A program made the translations under genes and the position numbers. Shown piece after piece: positions 9,270 through 17,871 of a stretch of DNA of 54,472 nt. The stretch covers positions 1 through 54,472 of the forward strand of contig OMJB01000081.1 in the NCBI GenBank assembly GCA_900299255.1, in the 5' to 3' direction. This DNA is from Sphingobacteriales bacterium (GTDB lineage Bacteria; Bacteroidota; Bacteroidia; Chitinophagales; Chitinophagaceae). The notes under the pieces were generated by a model. The model worked only from the letters and a program-made list of their open reading frames with translations, did not search any database and had not been told where the DNA came from. Position 1 is the first letter of the stretch. The number at the start of each line of letters is the position of its first letter.

Positions 9270-10184
9270 CTACTTTGGGTTCTTTTCCTTGTATTTAAAA
9301 ACAACGTTGCGGTTCACACTCTGTCCGTCTGACTTGATAACGATATCGCAATTCAGGAAGTTCCGGAAAGTAAATTCAAAAACCTGGCACTCCGGATTGG
9401 TGAATAAAAACTGGTTGCGTGCTATCAGCCTTTTAATAAAGGGCACCTTCCCTGCTATGGTAATCCTTTCGGCAGTACCTACAGGTAAAGCACGGTAACA
9501 TTCAGGAGCAAAATTTCCACCTTTCTCCTCAAATTTTTTCGTCACCTTCCACTCCGGAAAATATACAGACCTCTCCTTCAGCTTTCCGTTTTCGCCATAG
9601 TAGAAATTCTCCACGTGCACTACATCGCGGTTGTTATCATTCAGCCTTACCTCTTTGTACTTTACGTTCTTCTTATTGAAATACTCTTTTGTATAAAACT
9701 CTATCCTGCCGTTAAAATAGGAGCATTCACTGGCTATCACATCGCCCGTCTTCTTGTCGGTTGAGTAATCATAGGTCTTGCGGTAATTATTGCCATTGAT
9801 CTTGTTATCTTCAAAATGATATGTTTTGCGGTGCTTGTCATCATATTTCCATTCGTTCATCACCATCAGGTTTTCATCTTTGTATTCTTCTGTTCTTACA
9901 ATCAGCTTGCTCTCATTGAAATACTGCACCTTTTTATATACCGATTTCTCCCGCATAGGAAATGTGACTGTAAGCGTCACCAGGCTGTCGGGCGAAATAA
10001 AAATCATAGCGCTGTCCGTCATCGTCATTTTAGAAGTATCGTTGGCGGAGTATACGTAGGTGTACTGATGTATTAAAGTGGCAGTCTGATAGGTGTTCCA
10101 TCCGCCCTTGAATGTAGACAGCGACTGAGACTGTACAGAGCAATGAAACGTAAGCAGCAGAATAACGAATAAAATTCTGTTCAT
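9270..10184 (-). CDS. Secreted protein of unknown function
   Basis: 304 residues beginning with a signal peptide (MNRILFVILLLTFHCSVQSQ, cut near residue 20). The body is rich in Lys, Tyr and Asn with repeated short strands of the type YDYSTDKKTGDV and YFNGRIEFYTKEYF. This resembles the antiparallel repeat folds of MORN-like or RHS-like proteins of Bacteroidota, but no family can be named with confidence. No sorting domain or lipobox is visible, so a periplasmic location is the default inference. The gene converges on the giant adhesin gene with 7 bp between the stop codons. It is separated from the gld locus by about 180 bp that include the barrel gene's terminator. Confidence 0.75.
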   Translation of the reverse strand: MNRILFVILLLTFHCSVQSQSLSTFKGGWNTYQTATLIHQYTYVYSANDTSKMTMTDSAMIFISPDSLVTLTVTFPMREKSVYKKVQYFNESKLIVRTEEYKDENLMVMNEWKYDDKHRKTYHFEDNKINGNNYRKTYDYSTDKKTGDVIASECSYFNGRIEFYTKEYFNKKNVKYKEVRLNDNNRDVVHVENFYYGENGKLKERSVYFPEWKVTKKFEEKGGNFAPECYRALPVGTAERITIAGKVPFIKRLIARNQFLFTNPECQVFEFTFRNFLNCDIVIKSDGQSVNRNVVFKYKEKNPK

Positions 10185-10319
10185 TATTGTTCAGAGAATT
10201 TGGCGTACAAAATAGTCAACCACGCCAGCAGCAGCAATTTTATTTAGTAACATCATGTGCATAGCCCTAAACAGCGGTGTTTTGCGCATGCGTGAACCAG
10301 TACCGGCGAAGATGTGCAC

Positions 10320-10348
10320 AAAAAAAAGTCCCGGAAACCGGGACTTTT
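10320..10348 (-). terminator. Rho-independent terminator of the gld/barrel operon
   Basis: AAAAGTCCCGG and CCGGGACTTTT form a perfect 11-bp stem around AAA. Read on the minus strand the stem is followed by a run of eight T (10327-10320). It lies about 20 bp past the barrel gene's stop codon. Confidence 0.85.
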
Positions 10349-10366
10349 CAAATAATGGAATCAGAA

Positions 10367-11119
10367 TTATTTTTTCTTTTTGCTTGGATGAACGTTTGAG
10401 CGCACATTGCCTACATGCCCAAGGTAGAAATTCAGGCCAAAAGACATTACAGAGAACATACAGTTGTATTCATTCTTTGCTGTTGGCTGCTGGAAGTTAT
10501 ATCCATCCAGATAATCAGAGAATGCATAGCTGAACTGATAATTGAAATTAAACACACACCTGCGTGTAAGGTGCAGGTTCCAGCCCAGGTTCATAGGCAG
10601 GAAGAAGTTATTTGTGTGCTTGTTAATGTTCGCTGAATTGTAGTCAGTAATCAGATACTTATCAGATTTCTTGAACTTCATATCAATGCTGGATATGTCG
10701 TTGTTCATATAACCAATACCAACACCGGCATAGATACCAAACAGTGTTTTGGCAAAAAAGCTTCTTGGATATTTGAACAGCTGGCCCAGCGACATGCGCA
10801 GGTTCAAGTCTGCAGCAGTAAAAGAGTTATACGCCTTCAGACCGGTTGTCCAGTGATTCTTGGATTCATAATCCGAAAACGCACCGTGCATGATCTCCAA
10901 GTCGATGTAAGTCCAGGCATTCATATTCCTTTCCACATTGATCCTGTACACAGGCTCAGAAGTAGAATGGTTCAGATTGCCGTATATCTCACTGAAACCT
11001 ATACCGGCTCCGGCAGTCCACTTACTGTAGGGATAAAAAGGGTCAAGCCTGATCTGCGCATTCACACTACCCACAGCTGCAATACACAACGCCAACAAAG
11101 TCAAAATCCTGTTTCTCAT
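10367..11119 (-). CDS. Outer-membrane beta-barrel protein following gldN
   Basis: About 250 residues from the ATG at 11119; the longer frame to 11158 would overlap gldN and lack a signal peptide at its end. A signal peptide (MRNRILTLLALCIAAVGSVNAQ) is followed by alternating amphipathic strands rich in Tyr, Phe, Asn and Gly, for example AGAGIGFSEIYGNL, GIYAGVGIGYMNND and FNFNYQFSYAFSDYL. This fits a small outer-membrane beta-barrel. The C-terminus is a Lys tail. It lies 26 bp after gldN and before a strong terminator, so it is probably co-transcribed with the secretion genes and may work with them. PorP/SprF and PorT are the alternatives suggested by context, but the sequence does not identify either. 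Confidence 0.7.
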   Translation of the reverse strand: MRNRILTLLALCIAAVGSVNAQIRLDPFYPYSKWTAGAGIGFSEIYGNLNHSTSEPVYRINVERNMNAWTYIDLEIMHGAFSDYESKNHWTTGLKAYNSFTAADLNLRMSLGQLFKYPRSFFAKTLFGIYAGVGIGYMNNDISSIDMKFKKSDKYLITDYNSANINKHTNNFFLPMNLGWNLHLTRRCVFNFNYQFSYAFSDYLDGYNFQQPTAKNEYNCMFSVMSFGLNFYLGHVGNVRSNVHPSKKKK

Positions 11120-11145
11120 AGATATTCTGTTTAGAAATTTAATTT

Positions 11146-12177
11146 TTAATATTTCCACAAATTCTTTTTATAATTACGCAGTTCCCTTTCTATCCTGTCT
11201 GATTCCTGTTTTTGTTTGTCAGGATCATTAGGAAACTTATCACTGATACGCAAATCGGCCGGATTGGATTCTTTTACAATCTGCGTCTTGAAATTTCTGG
11301 AAATAAATACATCATCATAACTCATGTCATAAATGTCCCTCTGGGTATCAAATGCCTCCCTTGCTGCAAAAACGTTTCTGCACTGCGGGAAGTAAAGATA
11401 AAAAGGATGCTGCTCACCAATTACATCACCGGCACTTGATTTCACCCTTTTGATAGGCGACAACCCAATAATCCTGGTAATCAGGCGCCCCCTGACTTTA
11501 TCAACAAAGATATCTTCCTTAATCTCCAGTTTGGTCACAGAATCCGGGTTAAAAGGCACATAAACCGAATGTGAGCCAATCGCATCGCCTGTGAGTGAAT
11601 CAAGGTCTGTAACAATTACACTGTCAGAAAGCACACGCAACACCTTTTCATATGACATCGCTTTGGTGTACCCCTCATCTGAATATGCTACCATCTTCTG
11701 TGCCTTCAAACCGTCAATGATAATGCTCATTAAAGTTTGCCCTGGCACGGAGAATATTCTGTTCATTGAGTCAGTCAGGTCGATAGTCCTCCAGAGGCGT
11801 TTATAAAACTTGATGTTATACTTATTTTCGTCAGGGAAAGCAAAAGGTTTTGCACCACGTAAAATAGGCTGCTTATAAAAACCATCAACCGGCTTTGTTG
11901 TATCCAACACAAGGTCTGTATATGCAAGATAGCTGGTGTCAGCAACAAGCCCGTCTGTTACCGACCTGGTAGTATCAGGCGGTGGCGTAGCTGCTGCGAC
12001 CTTAGAAAGCGAGTCCTGCACCCGTGCAGCGTTGATGCTGTCGTTGTTTACAACTTCTTCTGTTTTCGCCGGCTTCTTCTTTTTCTTTTTCTTTTTTGTT
12101 GCTGTCTGCGCTTCCATCACAGTACTCAAACCAACGGCGAAAAGCAACAAAAAAGCGAGTATGACGTTCTTTCTCAT
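11146..12177 (-). CDS. gldN: Type IX secretion / gliding motility protein GldN (PorN)
   Basis: 343 residues. A signal peptide is cut near residue 24 (STVMEAQ), followed at once by an unbroken run of Lys (about 28-35). The conserved GldN body follows: WRTIDLTDSMN, the block SYDDVFISRNF and the closing ELRNYKKNLWKY. In this family GldN partners GldK in a periplasmic ring attached to the inner face of the outer membrane, part of the T9SS translocon. Gene order and the 20-bp gap from gldM support the call. The Lys run is encoded by an A-rich tract, but the frame is intact. Confidence 0.93.
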   Translation of the reverse strand: MRKNVILAFLLLFAVGLSTVMEAQTATKKKKKKKKPAKTEEVVNNDSINAARVQDSLSKVAAATPPPDTTRSVTDGLVADTSYLAYTDLVLDTTKPVDGFYKQPILRGAKPFAFPDENKYNIKFYKRLWRTIDLTDSMNRIFSVPGQTLMSIIIDGLKAQKMVAYSDEGYTKAMSYEKVLRVLSDSVIVTDLDSLTGDAIGSHSVYVPFNPDSVTKLEIKEDIFVDKVRGRLITRIIGLSPIKRVKSSAGDVIGEQHPFYLYFPQCRNVFAAREAFDTQRDIYDMSYDDVFISRNFKTQIVKESNPADLRISDKFPNDPDKQKQESDRIERELRNYKKNLWKY

Positions 12178-12197
12178 AAGTAACCTGGTTATTCTAT

Positions 12198-13730
12198 TTA
12201 CTCAGCTGTGAAAATAATCGGGTCTAATGACCTTTTCAATCCATCCGGTCCTGTTGCAAATACGAAGTCGAAAGTAACCCTCGAACCGGGAGTAATTCCG
12301 TTCATCGCAGCCTGCATTTCAGGAGTAAATGCATTACTGTTTGATTCAAATTTCATGATATCTGCACGTGGTTTCGAAATAAACATTGTGAAGTGGTTCA
12401 CATTGAATTTCGCATCAAAATCAAAATCTTCAAGAACAGCAAATATCCTGTTCTGAGACCTCATAGCAGCAGCACTCAGCCTGCCTCCGCCCTTATTGGC
12501 AAACTTAACGTGTGGCGGTGGAATTGGCTTAACACGGAAAGTTGACACACCAAGCACAGTTGATTTACCCTTTTCAACCTCGCCGGATACTGTAACTTTT
12601 ACATCACCGCGCTGTTTTACGTTAACAACATATGAACCGTTGCTGCCTTTGATCTCTCCGGCACTTAAACTCACACGAATCTTGTCTTTTGAAAATCCGG
12701 GAGCAGATACTGAAACGGGGTTATCCACTCCAATGTAAAATACATTCATCTTATCAGGCGATACTGTTGCTGATGGTTTTGCAACCGTATATGTCTGTTC
12801 AGGCAGATTGTATTCCTTAGTAGTACCGTCCGCTTGCTTGATTCGGATTGTACCACCCCACCTTTTCTCTCCCTCGGCAGTAGCAGCTGCAGTGTAGATA
12901 CCTTTACCATCTAAGATGTTCAGCCTCTGGCCACCAACTATAATTTCCGGATTGGTTTTTGAATCTGATGCAGTAAGGAACACACTTGCCTTGTACTGCT
13001 GGCCAACCAGTATATAAGAAGAAGGCGCTACTGCAACTGCTTCAAACCTATCAAGGTTGATCACAGCTTTATCTGCTTCACCTAAAATCTTTTTAACTAC
13101 TTCTGATTCAGTGTTTTTCAAATCTGCCTGAATCTTAGTCAGCGCTGTAATTGCAGCAGTCAGTGGAATGCCATCACCAAAATTGTCTTCCTCCCAGGTA
13201 CTCTGCACGCCACCTTTTCCTTTTGGTGGGTCCTGTGCATTGAGTGCCAGTTTTGAGTCTTTGTCTTTTGCATCAAGCATAGACAAAATTTTATTTTTGG
13301 TATCCTCAATCCTCTTTCTCAATTCTTTTGCCCTGCCTTTATTGATCATTAATCTAGGAGAAATGTCAATATCGGCACGAGCCTTAACATCACCGGTACT
13401 TTCTTCAGTTCCTCCTCCCTCTGTTGTGAGCAATGCTTTCGTTTCGTTTATGTATGCATTAAGTTCCGCTGCGTATTGCTTCACTTTAGATGCTCTTTCA
13501 TAAACCGGCTTTGCTCTCTCAGGTTCATTTTTCAGCTTAGTAGCTTCAAATGAGACAAAGGTATTGTCTACAGTAGTTTGAACATTTTTTGTTGATGTTT
13601 CCAAACTAATCGTTAAATTTCTAAAGGCATCAAGTACATGGTCTGTAACCGTAGTAGCTGCTATTCCAAGCAGTACCAGGTACAGTATACCCATCATCTT
13701 TTGCCGGGGCGTTTCTTTTAAAGCTGCCAT
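12198..13730 (-). CDS. gldM: Type IX secretion motor protein GldM (PorM)
   Basis: 510 residues, close to the usual family length. The N-terminus MAALKETPRQKMMGILYLVL is the family signature: a short cytoplasmic segment and a single membrane helix (about 12-30), followed by a long periplasmic region with helical domain D1 and then beta-rich domains. The C-terminal domain ends FATGPDGLKRSLDPIIF. GldM joins GldL in the inner-membrane proton-driven motor that powers T9SS export and gliding, and its periplasmic arm reaches the GldKN ring. It lies 83 bp after gldL and 20 bp before gldN. Confidence 0.95.
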   Translation of the reverse strand: MAALKETPRQKMMGILYLVLLGIAATTVTDHVLDAFRNLTISLETSTKNVQTTVDNTFVSFEATKLKNEPERAKPVYERASKVKQYAAELNAYINETKALLTTEGGGTEESTGDVKARADIDISPRLMINKGRAKELRKRIEDTKNKILSMLDAKDKDSKLALNAQDPPKGKGGVQSTWEEDNFGDGIPLTAAITALTKIQADLKNTESEVVKKILGEADKAVINLDRFEAVAVAPSSYILVGQQYKASVFLTASDSKTNPEIIVGGQRLNILDGKGIYTAAATAEGEKRWGGTIRIKQADGTTKEYNLPEQTYTVAKPSATVSPDKMNVFYIGVDNPVSVSAPGFSKDKIRVSLSAGEIKGSNGSYVVNVKQRGDVKVTVSGEVEKGKSTVLGVSTFRVKPIPPPHVKFANKGGGRLSAAAMRSQNRIFAVLEDFDFDAKFNVNHFTMFISKPRADIMKFESNSNAFTPEMQAAMNGITPGSRVTFDFVFATGPDGLKRSLDPIIFTAE

Positions 13731-13763
13731 GCGTTTTAAGTTTTTTTAAGTTTTCCTGAATGC

Positions 13764-13788
13764 GCCTCTGGGTTAAAACCCCAAAGGC
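13764..13788 (-). other. Hairpin in the gldL-gldM intergenic gap
   Basis: GCCTCTGGG and CCCAAAGGC form a 9-bp stem with one mismatch and a 7-nt loop. On the transcribed strand no T-run follows, so it is more likely an RNA-processing or stability element than a terminator. It could adjust the ratio of GldL to GldM message. Confidence 0.4.
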
Positions 13789-13813
13789 AATTTGTTTTTT
13801 TTGCGTTCAAAAA

Positions 13814-14551
13814 TTATTTTTTGAATGCTTCCAACTGAGCTTGGTAAACTCTAGTCAGATCAGTCAGGTTCTTATTATATGCCCTCATATTCGCAGTAGC
13901 ACTTTCAAATTCTTTCAGCATAGACTGAGATGAAGCAGTCATCTGATTGATGGCAGCAAGTGTTTTGGTAAACTGGTCAAAACTTGCATTCATGTCACTC
14001 ATATTTTTAGAGAATGATTTCAAGCCTTGGCCAGCAGCTTCAAAATCCTTCACCATTGTCTGAGATGAATTAGACATCTGAACGATTGCCTGCATTGACT
14101 TGCTAAAGTTGTCAAAACCTGTATAAGCAGCGCCCATACCATCCCTGAATTTTTTCACATCTCCTGATGCAGTTTCAATTTCCTTAATCAGATTTTGAGT
14201 TACGTTGAAAGAACCGGCAACCTGATTTACAGAAGCAACAGTCGTGTTAAACTGTTTGAAACCATTGCTCAAACCTTCAATAACCTTTGGCGTAATAGAT
14301 GTAGCCAACAAATCAGTAAGTGAATTTCCGCCTTTGTCACCACTACCACCTTTATCGTCATCTTCCACAACAGTCATTGATGCAATACCGAGGATAAAGA
14401 ACAGGAAAGATTCTGTTAACAAACCCACGGCAATAAACAGTTCGCCACCAGGCCAATGCAATATTTTAAACATCAGACCAATGATAACCACACTAGCTCC
14501 CCAGGAGATGACCGTGTTAAGACCAATTTTCTTTTTTTGATTACTGCTCAT
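13814..14551 (-). CDS. gldL: Type IX secretion motor protein GldL (PorL)
   Basis: 245 residues. Two N-terminal membrane helices (about 12-32 and 36-60) contain the family motif FKILHWPGGELFIAVGLLTE; the Glu in the second helix is the proposed proton-carrying residue in this family. The rest is a cytoplasmic region with long heptad-like helical repeats rich in Ser, Met and Gln (NFSKSMQAIVQMSNSSQTM and similar), and the same block occurs about three times. GldL with GldM forms the proton-driven inner-membrane motor. It lies between gldK and gldM in the standard order. Confidence 0.95.
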   Translation of the reverse strand: MSSNQKKKIGLNTVISWGASVVIIGLMFKILHWPGGELFIAVGLLTESFLFFILGIASMTVVEDDDKGGSGDKGGNSLTDLLATSITPKVIEGLSNGFKQFNTTVASVNQVAGSFNVTQNLIKEIETASGDVKKFRDGMGAAYTGFDNFSKSMQAIVQMSNSSQTMVKDFEAAGQGLKSFSKNMSDMNASFDQFTKTLAAINQMTASSQSMLKEFESATANMRAYNKNLTDLTRVYQAQLEAFKK

Positions 14552-14642
14552 AAGTTACAATTTTGTTAGATTTGTGAGTGTTAGCTTTTAAAAATTAATA
14601 GTTGTCTGCAAAAAAAAAATTTATAAAATGGGGTGTAATTAT

Positions 14643-16400
14643 TCATTCATGTATTTCTGGTAACCTGGCACCGCTCAGCTTCCCAGGAGTCCTTTTTCCT
14701 CTTTGAGTCCTGTTTCTTGTTGCATTGTGCGGAGTAATCACCTCCGGAGCTTCTACCACACACCTAAAACCTAAAAAGCAATGAGAAACTCCCTGCAACT
14801 CCATATCGCGGTAGAAAGGGCTCAGTGACTTAGCGTTACTAATAAACGAACCACCTCTAACCACTTTCCTCTTCATCACATCAGGATCCGTAGAATCAGC
14901 ATCATACAGCAACTGTGGATTGAGGTCTGATACGAAAGAGAATGCCGAAGGGCTGTAAGCATCCATTACCCATTCTGCTACATTGCCTTCCATATTGTAC
15001 AAACCAAACTCGTTAGGTGCAAATGATAGAACCGGAGTAGTCAGGGCAACACCGTCTTCCCAATAGTCACCTTCTTCCTGCTTAAAGTTAGCAAGCATAC
15101 CATTAGGATCTGCATGTATTGGTGTGCTGTCTGTTACAGGGCCTTCATTTCCTGTATTGTAACCATTCTGCAAAAAGTCAAGCATTTTGATATAGTCAAG
15201 CAGGTAGAGGTTTCCGTTGGCAGCCTTCTTATGCGCTGCTTCATACTTTGCTACGCGCTCTGCTTTTATTGCATTGATAGCATTCTTGCTACTGTCAGCA
15301 GACTTCTTAGCCAGCAGTGCTGCTATGTAAGCACTGTCGTGTGCCACTACAAAACTGTCTGTAGGGAGGTCAAGTTTTATATTGGCTGTATCCAGTGTAT
15401 CCGTGTTAGGCTTTTCGTGGATCATATCGTAGTACCCCTGTGCTGCATATACCCACTGCGCTTCAGATGGAAGTGTGTAAATCATTTTGTAGTACTTCAG
15501 ATAATCAGGCATGTTGTAATAACTGTGTGCCGTATTACTTCTCCATTTACAGAAAGCCTGCGCCTGAAGCCAGTTTACGCCCACTACAGGATAATCATCC
15601 CATGGTGGGGCTTTGAAATAATTCTCTACATACACATCAGTCTGTGCATTGGTAAGATCCTGATTCCACACATTTTCATTAGGATAAATGTTCAGTGTTT
15701 CTGTTACAACCTTATCGTCTTTCCCTTTTGCAGTTCCCTGTGTGGTGTGCTTTATGTGCTTGTAAGAGAACATGTACTGGTCTTTACGGATATTACCATT
15801 TTCATCGAGCATAGGAGCTATTTTGCTTCTGATACTTTCATCCTTGGTATTGAATATCATGTCGTGATTAACTTTTGACCAGTTGATGCGTTTTTTAGTT
15901 ATAGCAGAATCATTTGTGGATGGAGGAGCCGGTGATGTGGATGCCGTTTTTGTAGTATCAACTGGCTTAACTGCGCCAGAATCAGCAGGAGCTGGTGTTG
16001 CCGGAGCCGCCGGCTCAGAAGCCTTGCCTGAGTTCTGTGAATTGTCAGACTCGGTTATGAAATACTGATCATCTTTCAGATACTTAACTATAGCTATCGA
16101 ATCAATAACCCACTCTGTAAACGCACGGTATTGCTGATTGGTAACTTCTGTCTTATCCATGAAGAAAGAAGTGAGGCTCACTTTTCTTACGCTGTTCGTA
16201 TCTGTAGTGGATTGATCATAGTTTATTTCGGTAACCCCGCCCTGCACGTATACCATGCCCGGAGGAGCTATCACCTTATGTGAATAAGGAATAACGTATC
16301 GAGTCCTCGAATCATTTCTTCCCTGGGCAAAACACAAATCAGACACTAAAAATGAAACAAGCAACAGAAATATGGTGACTAATGTTTTCCTCAATGGCAT
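14643..16400 (-). CDS. gldK: Type IX secretion / gliding protein GldK (PorK)
   Basis: 585 residues, longer than the roughly 460-500 usual for the family. A signal peptide (residues 1-26, ending DLCFAQ) is followed by a formylglycine-generating-enzyme/SUMF-type domain (about 45-555) with MVYVQGG, FFMDKTEVTNQQY, the NMEGNVAEWVMDAY block and the closing RGGSF...GFRCV signature. GldK and GldN form the periplasmic ring of the T9SS. Many GldK proteins are lipoproteins. Here the only Cys near the cleavage site is preceded by SDL, a poor lipobox, so lipidation is doubtful. The extra length comes from a Pro/Ala/Thr/Ser-rich insert (about 118-170) and a charged Ala/Lys-rich insert (about 345-410). Confidence 0.92.
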   Translation of the reverse strand: MPLRKTLVTIFLLLVSFLVSDLCFAQGRNDSRTRYVIPYSHKVIAPPGMVYVQGGVTEINYDQSTTDTNSVRKVSLTSFFMDKTEVTNQQYRAFTEWVIDSIAIVKYLKDDQYFITESDNSQNSGKASEPAAPATPAPADSGAVKPVDTTKTASTSPAPPSTNDSAITKKRINWSKVNHDMIFNTKDESIRSKIAPMLDENGNIRKDQYMFSYKHIKHTTQGTAKGKDDKVVTETLNIYPNENVWNQDLTNAQTDVYVENYFKAPPWDDYPVVGVNWLQAQAFCKWRSNTAHSYYNMPDYLKYYKMIYTLPSEAQWVYAAQGYYDMIHEKPNTDTLDTANIKLDLPTDSFVVAHDSAYIAALLAKKSADSSKNAINAIKAERVAKYEAAHKKAANGNLYLLDYIKMLDFLQNGYNTGNEGPVTDSTPIHADPNGMLANFKQEEGDYWEDGVALTTPVLSFAPNEFGLYNMEGNVAEWVMDAYSPSAFSFVSDLNPQLLYDADSTDPDVMKRKVVRGGSFISNAKSLSPFYRDMELQGVSHCFLGFRCVVEAPEVITPHNATRNRTQRGKRTPGKLSGARLPEIHE

Positions 16401-16784
16401 GTTCTACTTATTTATATTTATAAATCCACTCTAGAATTATCCGCAAAAATAATCATTAGATGTCAACTTTTTGTTAACAAAAAAAATGAAAATAAATTTC
16501 TCTCATGTTGATTTTTCCCTTCAAATCACCCTCCACATTGCCTTTTCACAAGGAAACCTACCCAAATTTAGCTAACAAAGTGTTTATAGGTGCATTATAT
16601 TAGTTATAAAATCTAACTAATTAAGTGTAAAGATAGGATACTTCTTTCAAAAGAAAAAGATTTCGTAAAAAATAACCTAAATTTCGTATTTTATAAAAAA
16701 CAATAATATATATACCTAAAACCTATTTGATAGCAATTCGATAACAAATGGGCTATTTTCGAATTTTTGAGCGAAAAAACCTAA
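16401..16784. other. AT-rich gap between pfkA and gldK
   Basis: 384 bp, strongly AT-rich, with no supported reading frame. It separates two genes of the same strand and holds the probable gldK promoter near its gldK end and a weak TTTTCG/CGAAAA hairpin (16756-16777) close to the pfkA stop codon. Confidence 0.6.
16444..16451 (-). promoter_or_regulatory. Possible -7 box upstream of gldK
   Basis: On the minus strand this reads TATTTTTG, an exact match to the Bacteroidota -7 consensus TAnnTTTG, about 44 bp before the gldK start. A TTG-type -33 element is present (CAAA at 16478-16481 on the plus strand), but the spacing of 26 bp is long. Confidence 0.35.
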
Positions 16785-17765
16785 TCATATTGAGAGAACT
16801 TTTATCATGTTAAGCATATCCTGCTGCACGGGCATCCTCGATTTTATTACATTTTTAAATGGAGTAAACACGACATTACCATTTACAATTCCCGCCATCA
16901 CCTGGCTTTTCCCTTCAGCAAGGCCATTTACTGCTGCATAACCAAGCCTGCTGGCAAGTACCCTGTCGGCTGATGAAGGTGCGCCACCACGCTGTATGTG
17001 CCCCAAAACACATGACCTGATATCTTTAGCCGGAAACCGCTCTGACACTGCTTTTGCTACTGCTTCTATTCCACTAGAATCATCTCCTTCGGCAACAACA
17101 ATAATGTGTACTTCCTTCTTCCTTCTTTCATCTCCGGCAATACGCTCCAGAACTTCATCCATTCTGGTTTCCTCCTCCGGTATCAGTATATCTTCTGCAC
17201 CACAGGCGATGCCACTGTTAAGTGCAATGTAGCCTGCGTCTCGCCCCATAACTTCCACCAAAAACAAGCGGTCGTGTGCTTCTGCTGTGTCCTTAATTTT
17301 ATCTATCGCTTCCATGGCTGTATTTACCGCTGTATCAAATCCTATCGTAAAATCCGTGCCAACAAGGTCTTTGTCAATTGTCCCGGGTATACCTACAGCA
17401 GGAATTAAGTACTTTTCGAAAAATGCAACGGCACCTCTGAACGAGCCGTCGCCGCCTATGATCACCAGCGCATCAATATCATGTTTCAACAACTGGCGGT
17501 ATGCAGCCTCCATACCCTGCAATGTCATAAAATCCTTACTGCGCGCAGTTTTCAGTATTGTTCCGCCCCTTGAGATAATATTCGAAACGTCAGTTGATTT
17601 TAACTCTGTAATATCGCCTTCAATCATTCCCTGATAGCCTCTATGTATGCCAAAAACCCGGCAACCCAAATAAATCCCTGTGCGCACCACAGCTCTGATT
17701 GCGGCATTCATTCCGGGGCTGTCGCCACCAGATGTGAGCACTCCAATATTGCCTATATTTTTCAT
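16785..17765 (-). CDS. pfkA: ATP-dependent 6-phosphofructokinase
   Basis: 326 residues, standard length for bacterial PfkA. Visible motifs: GVLTSGGDSPGMNAAIRAVV (nucleotide loop), IGGDGSF (about 101), GIPGTIDKD (catalytic loop with both Asp kept), VEVMGRDAGYIA and HIQRGGAPS. Gly in GGDGS and Gly before TID are the residues of ATP-dependent enzymes; pyrophosphate-dependent forms carry Asp and Lys there. The enzyme phosphorylates fructose 6-phosphate in glycolysis in the cytoplasm. The usual TIDND reads TIDKD here, a change next to the catalytic Asp. It is transcribed away from the TPR gene and lies 384 bp upstream of gldK. Confidence 0.95.
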   Translation of the reverse strand: MKNIGNIGVLTSGGDSPGMNAAIRAVVRTGIYLGCRVFGIHRGYQGMIEGDITELKSTDVSNIISRGGTILKTARSKDFMTLQGMEAAYRQLLKHDIDALVIIGGDGSFRGAVAFFEKYLIPAVGIPGTIDKDLVGTDFTIGFDTAVNTAMEAIDKIKDTAEAHDRLFLVEVMGRDAGYIALNSGIACGAEDILIPEEETRMDEVLERIAGDERRKKEVHIIVVAEGDDSSGIEAVAKAVSERFPAKDIRSCVLGHIQRGGAPSSADRVLASRLGYAAVNGLAEGKSQVMAGIVNGNVVFTPFKNVIKSRMPVQQDMLNMIKVLSI

Positions 17766-17871
17766 TCAGTTATTGATTTAGTACCTGTTTATTGTTAGTT
17801 GGCCGCAACACTGCAACTTTAAAACGTAAATTTAAGCCAAAGCCTTTTGTTTCCTGTAATTTCGCCCTGAA

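Noticed and set aside
9270-10184. Assignment as an RHS or MORN-repeat toxin
   Set aside because: The short Tyr/Lys/Asn strands are suggestive, but there is no core RHS motif, no toxin domain and no immunity gene beside it.
12060-12110. A-rich Lys run in gldN as a possible frameshift site
   Set aside because: The frame is intact on both sides and the Lys tract is followed by the full conserved GldN body; slippage is possible but not needed.
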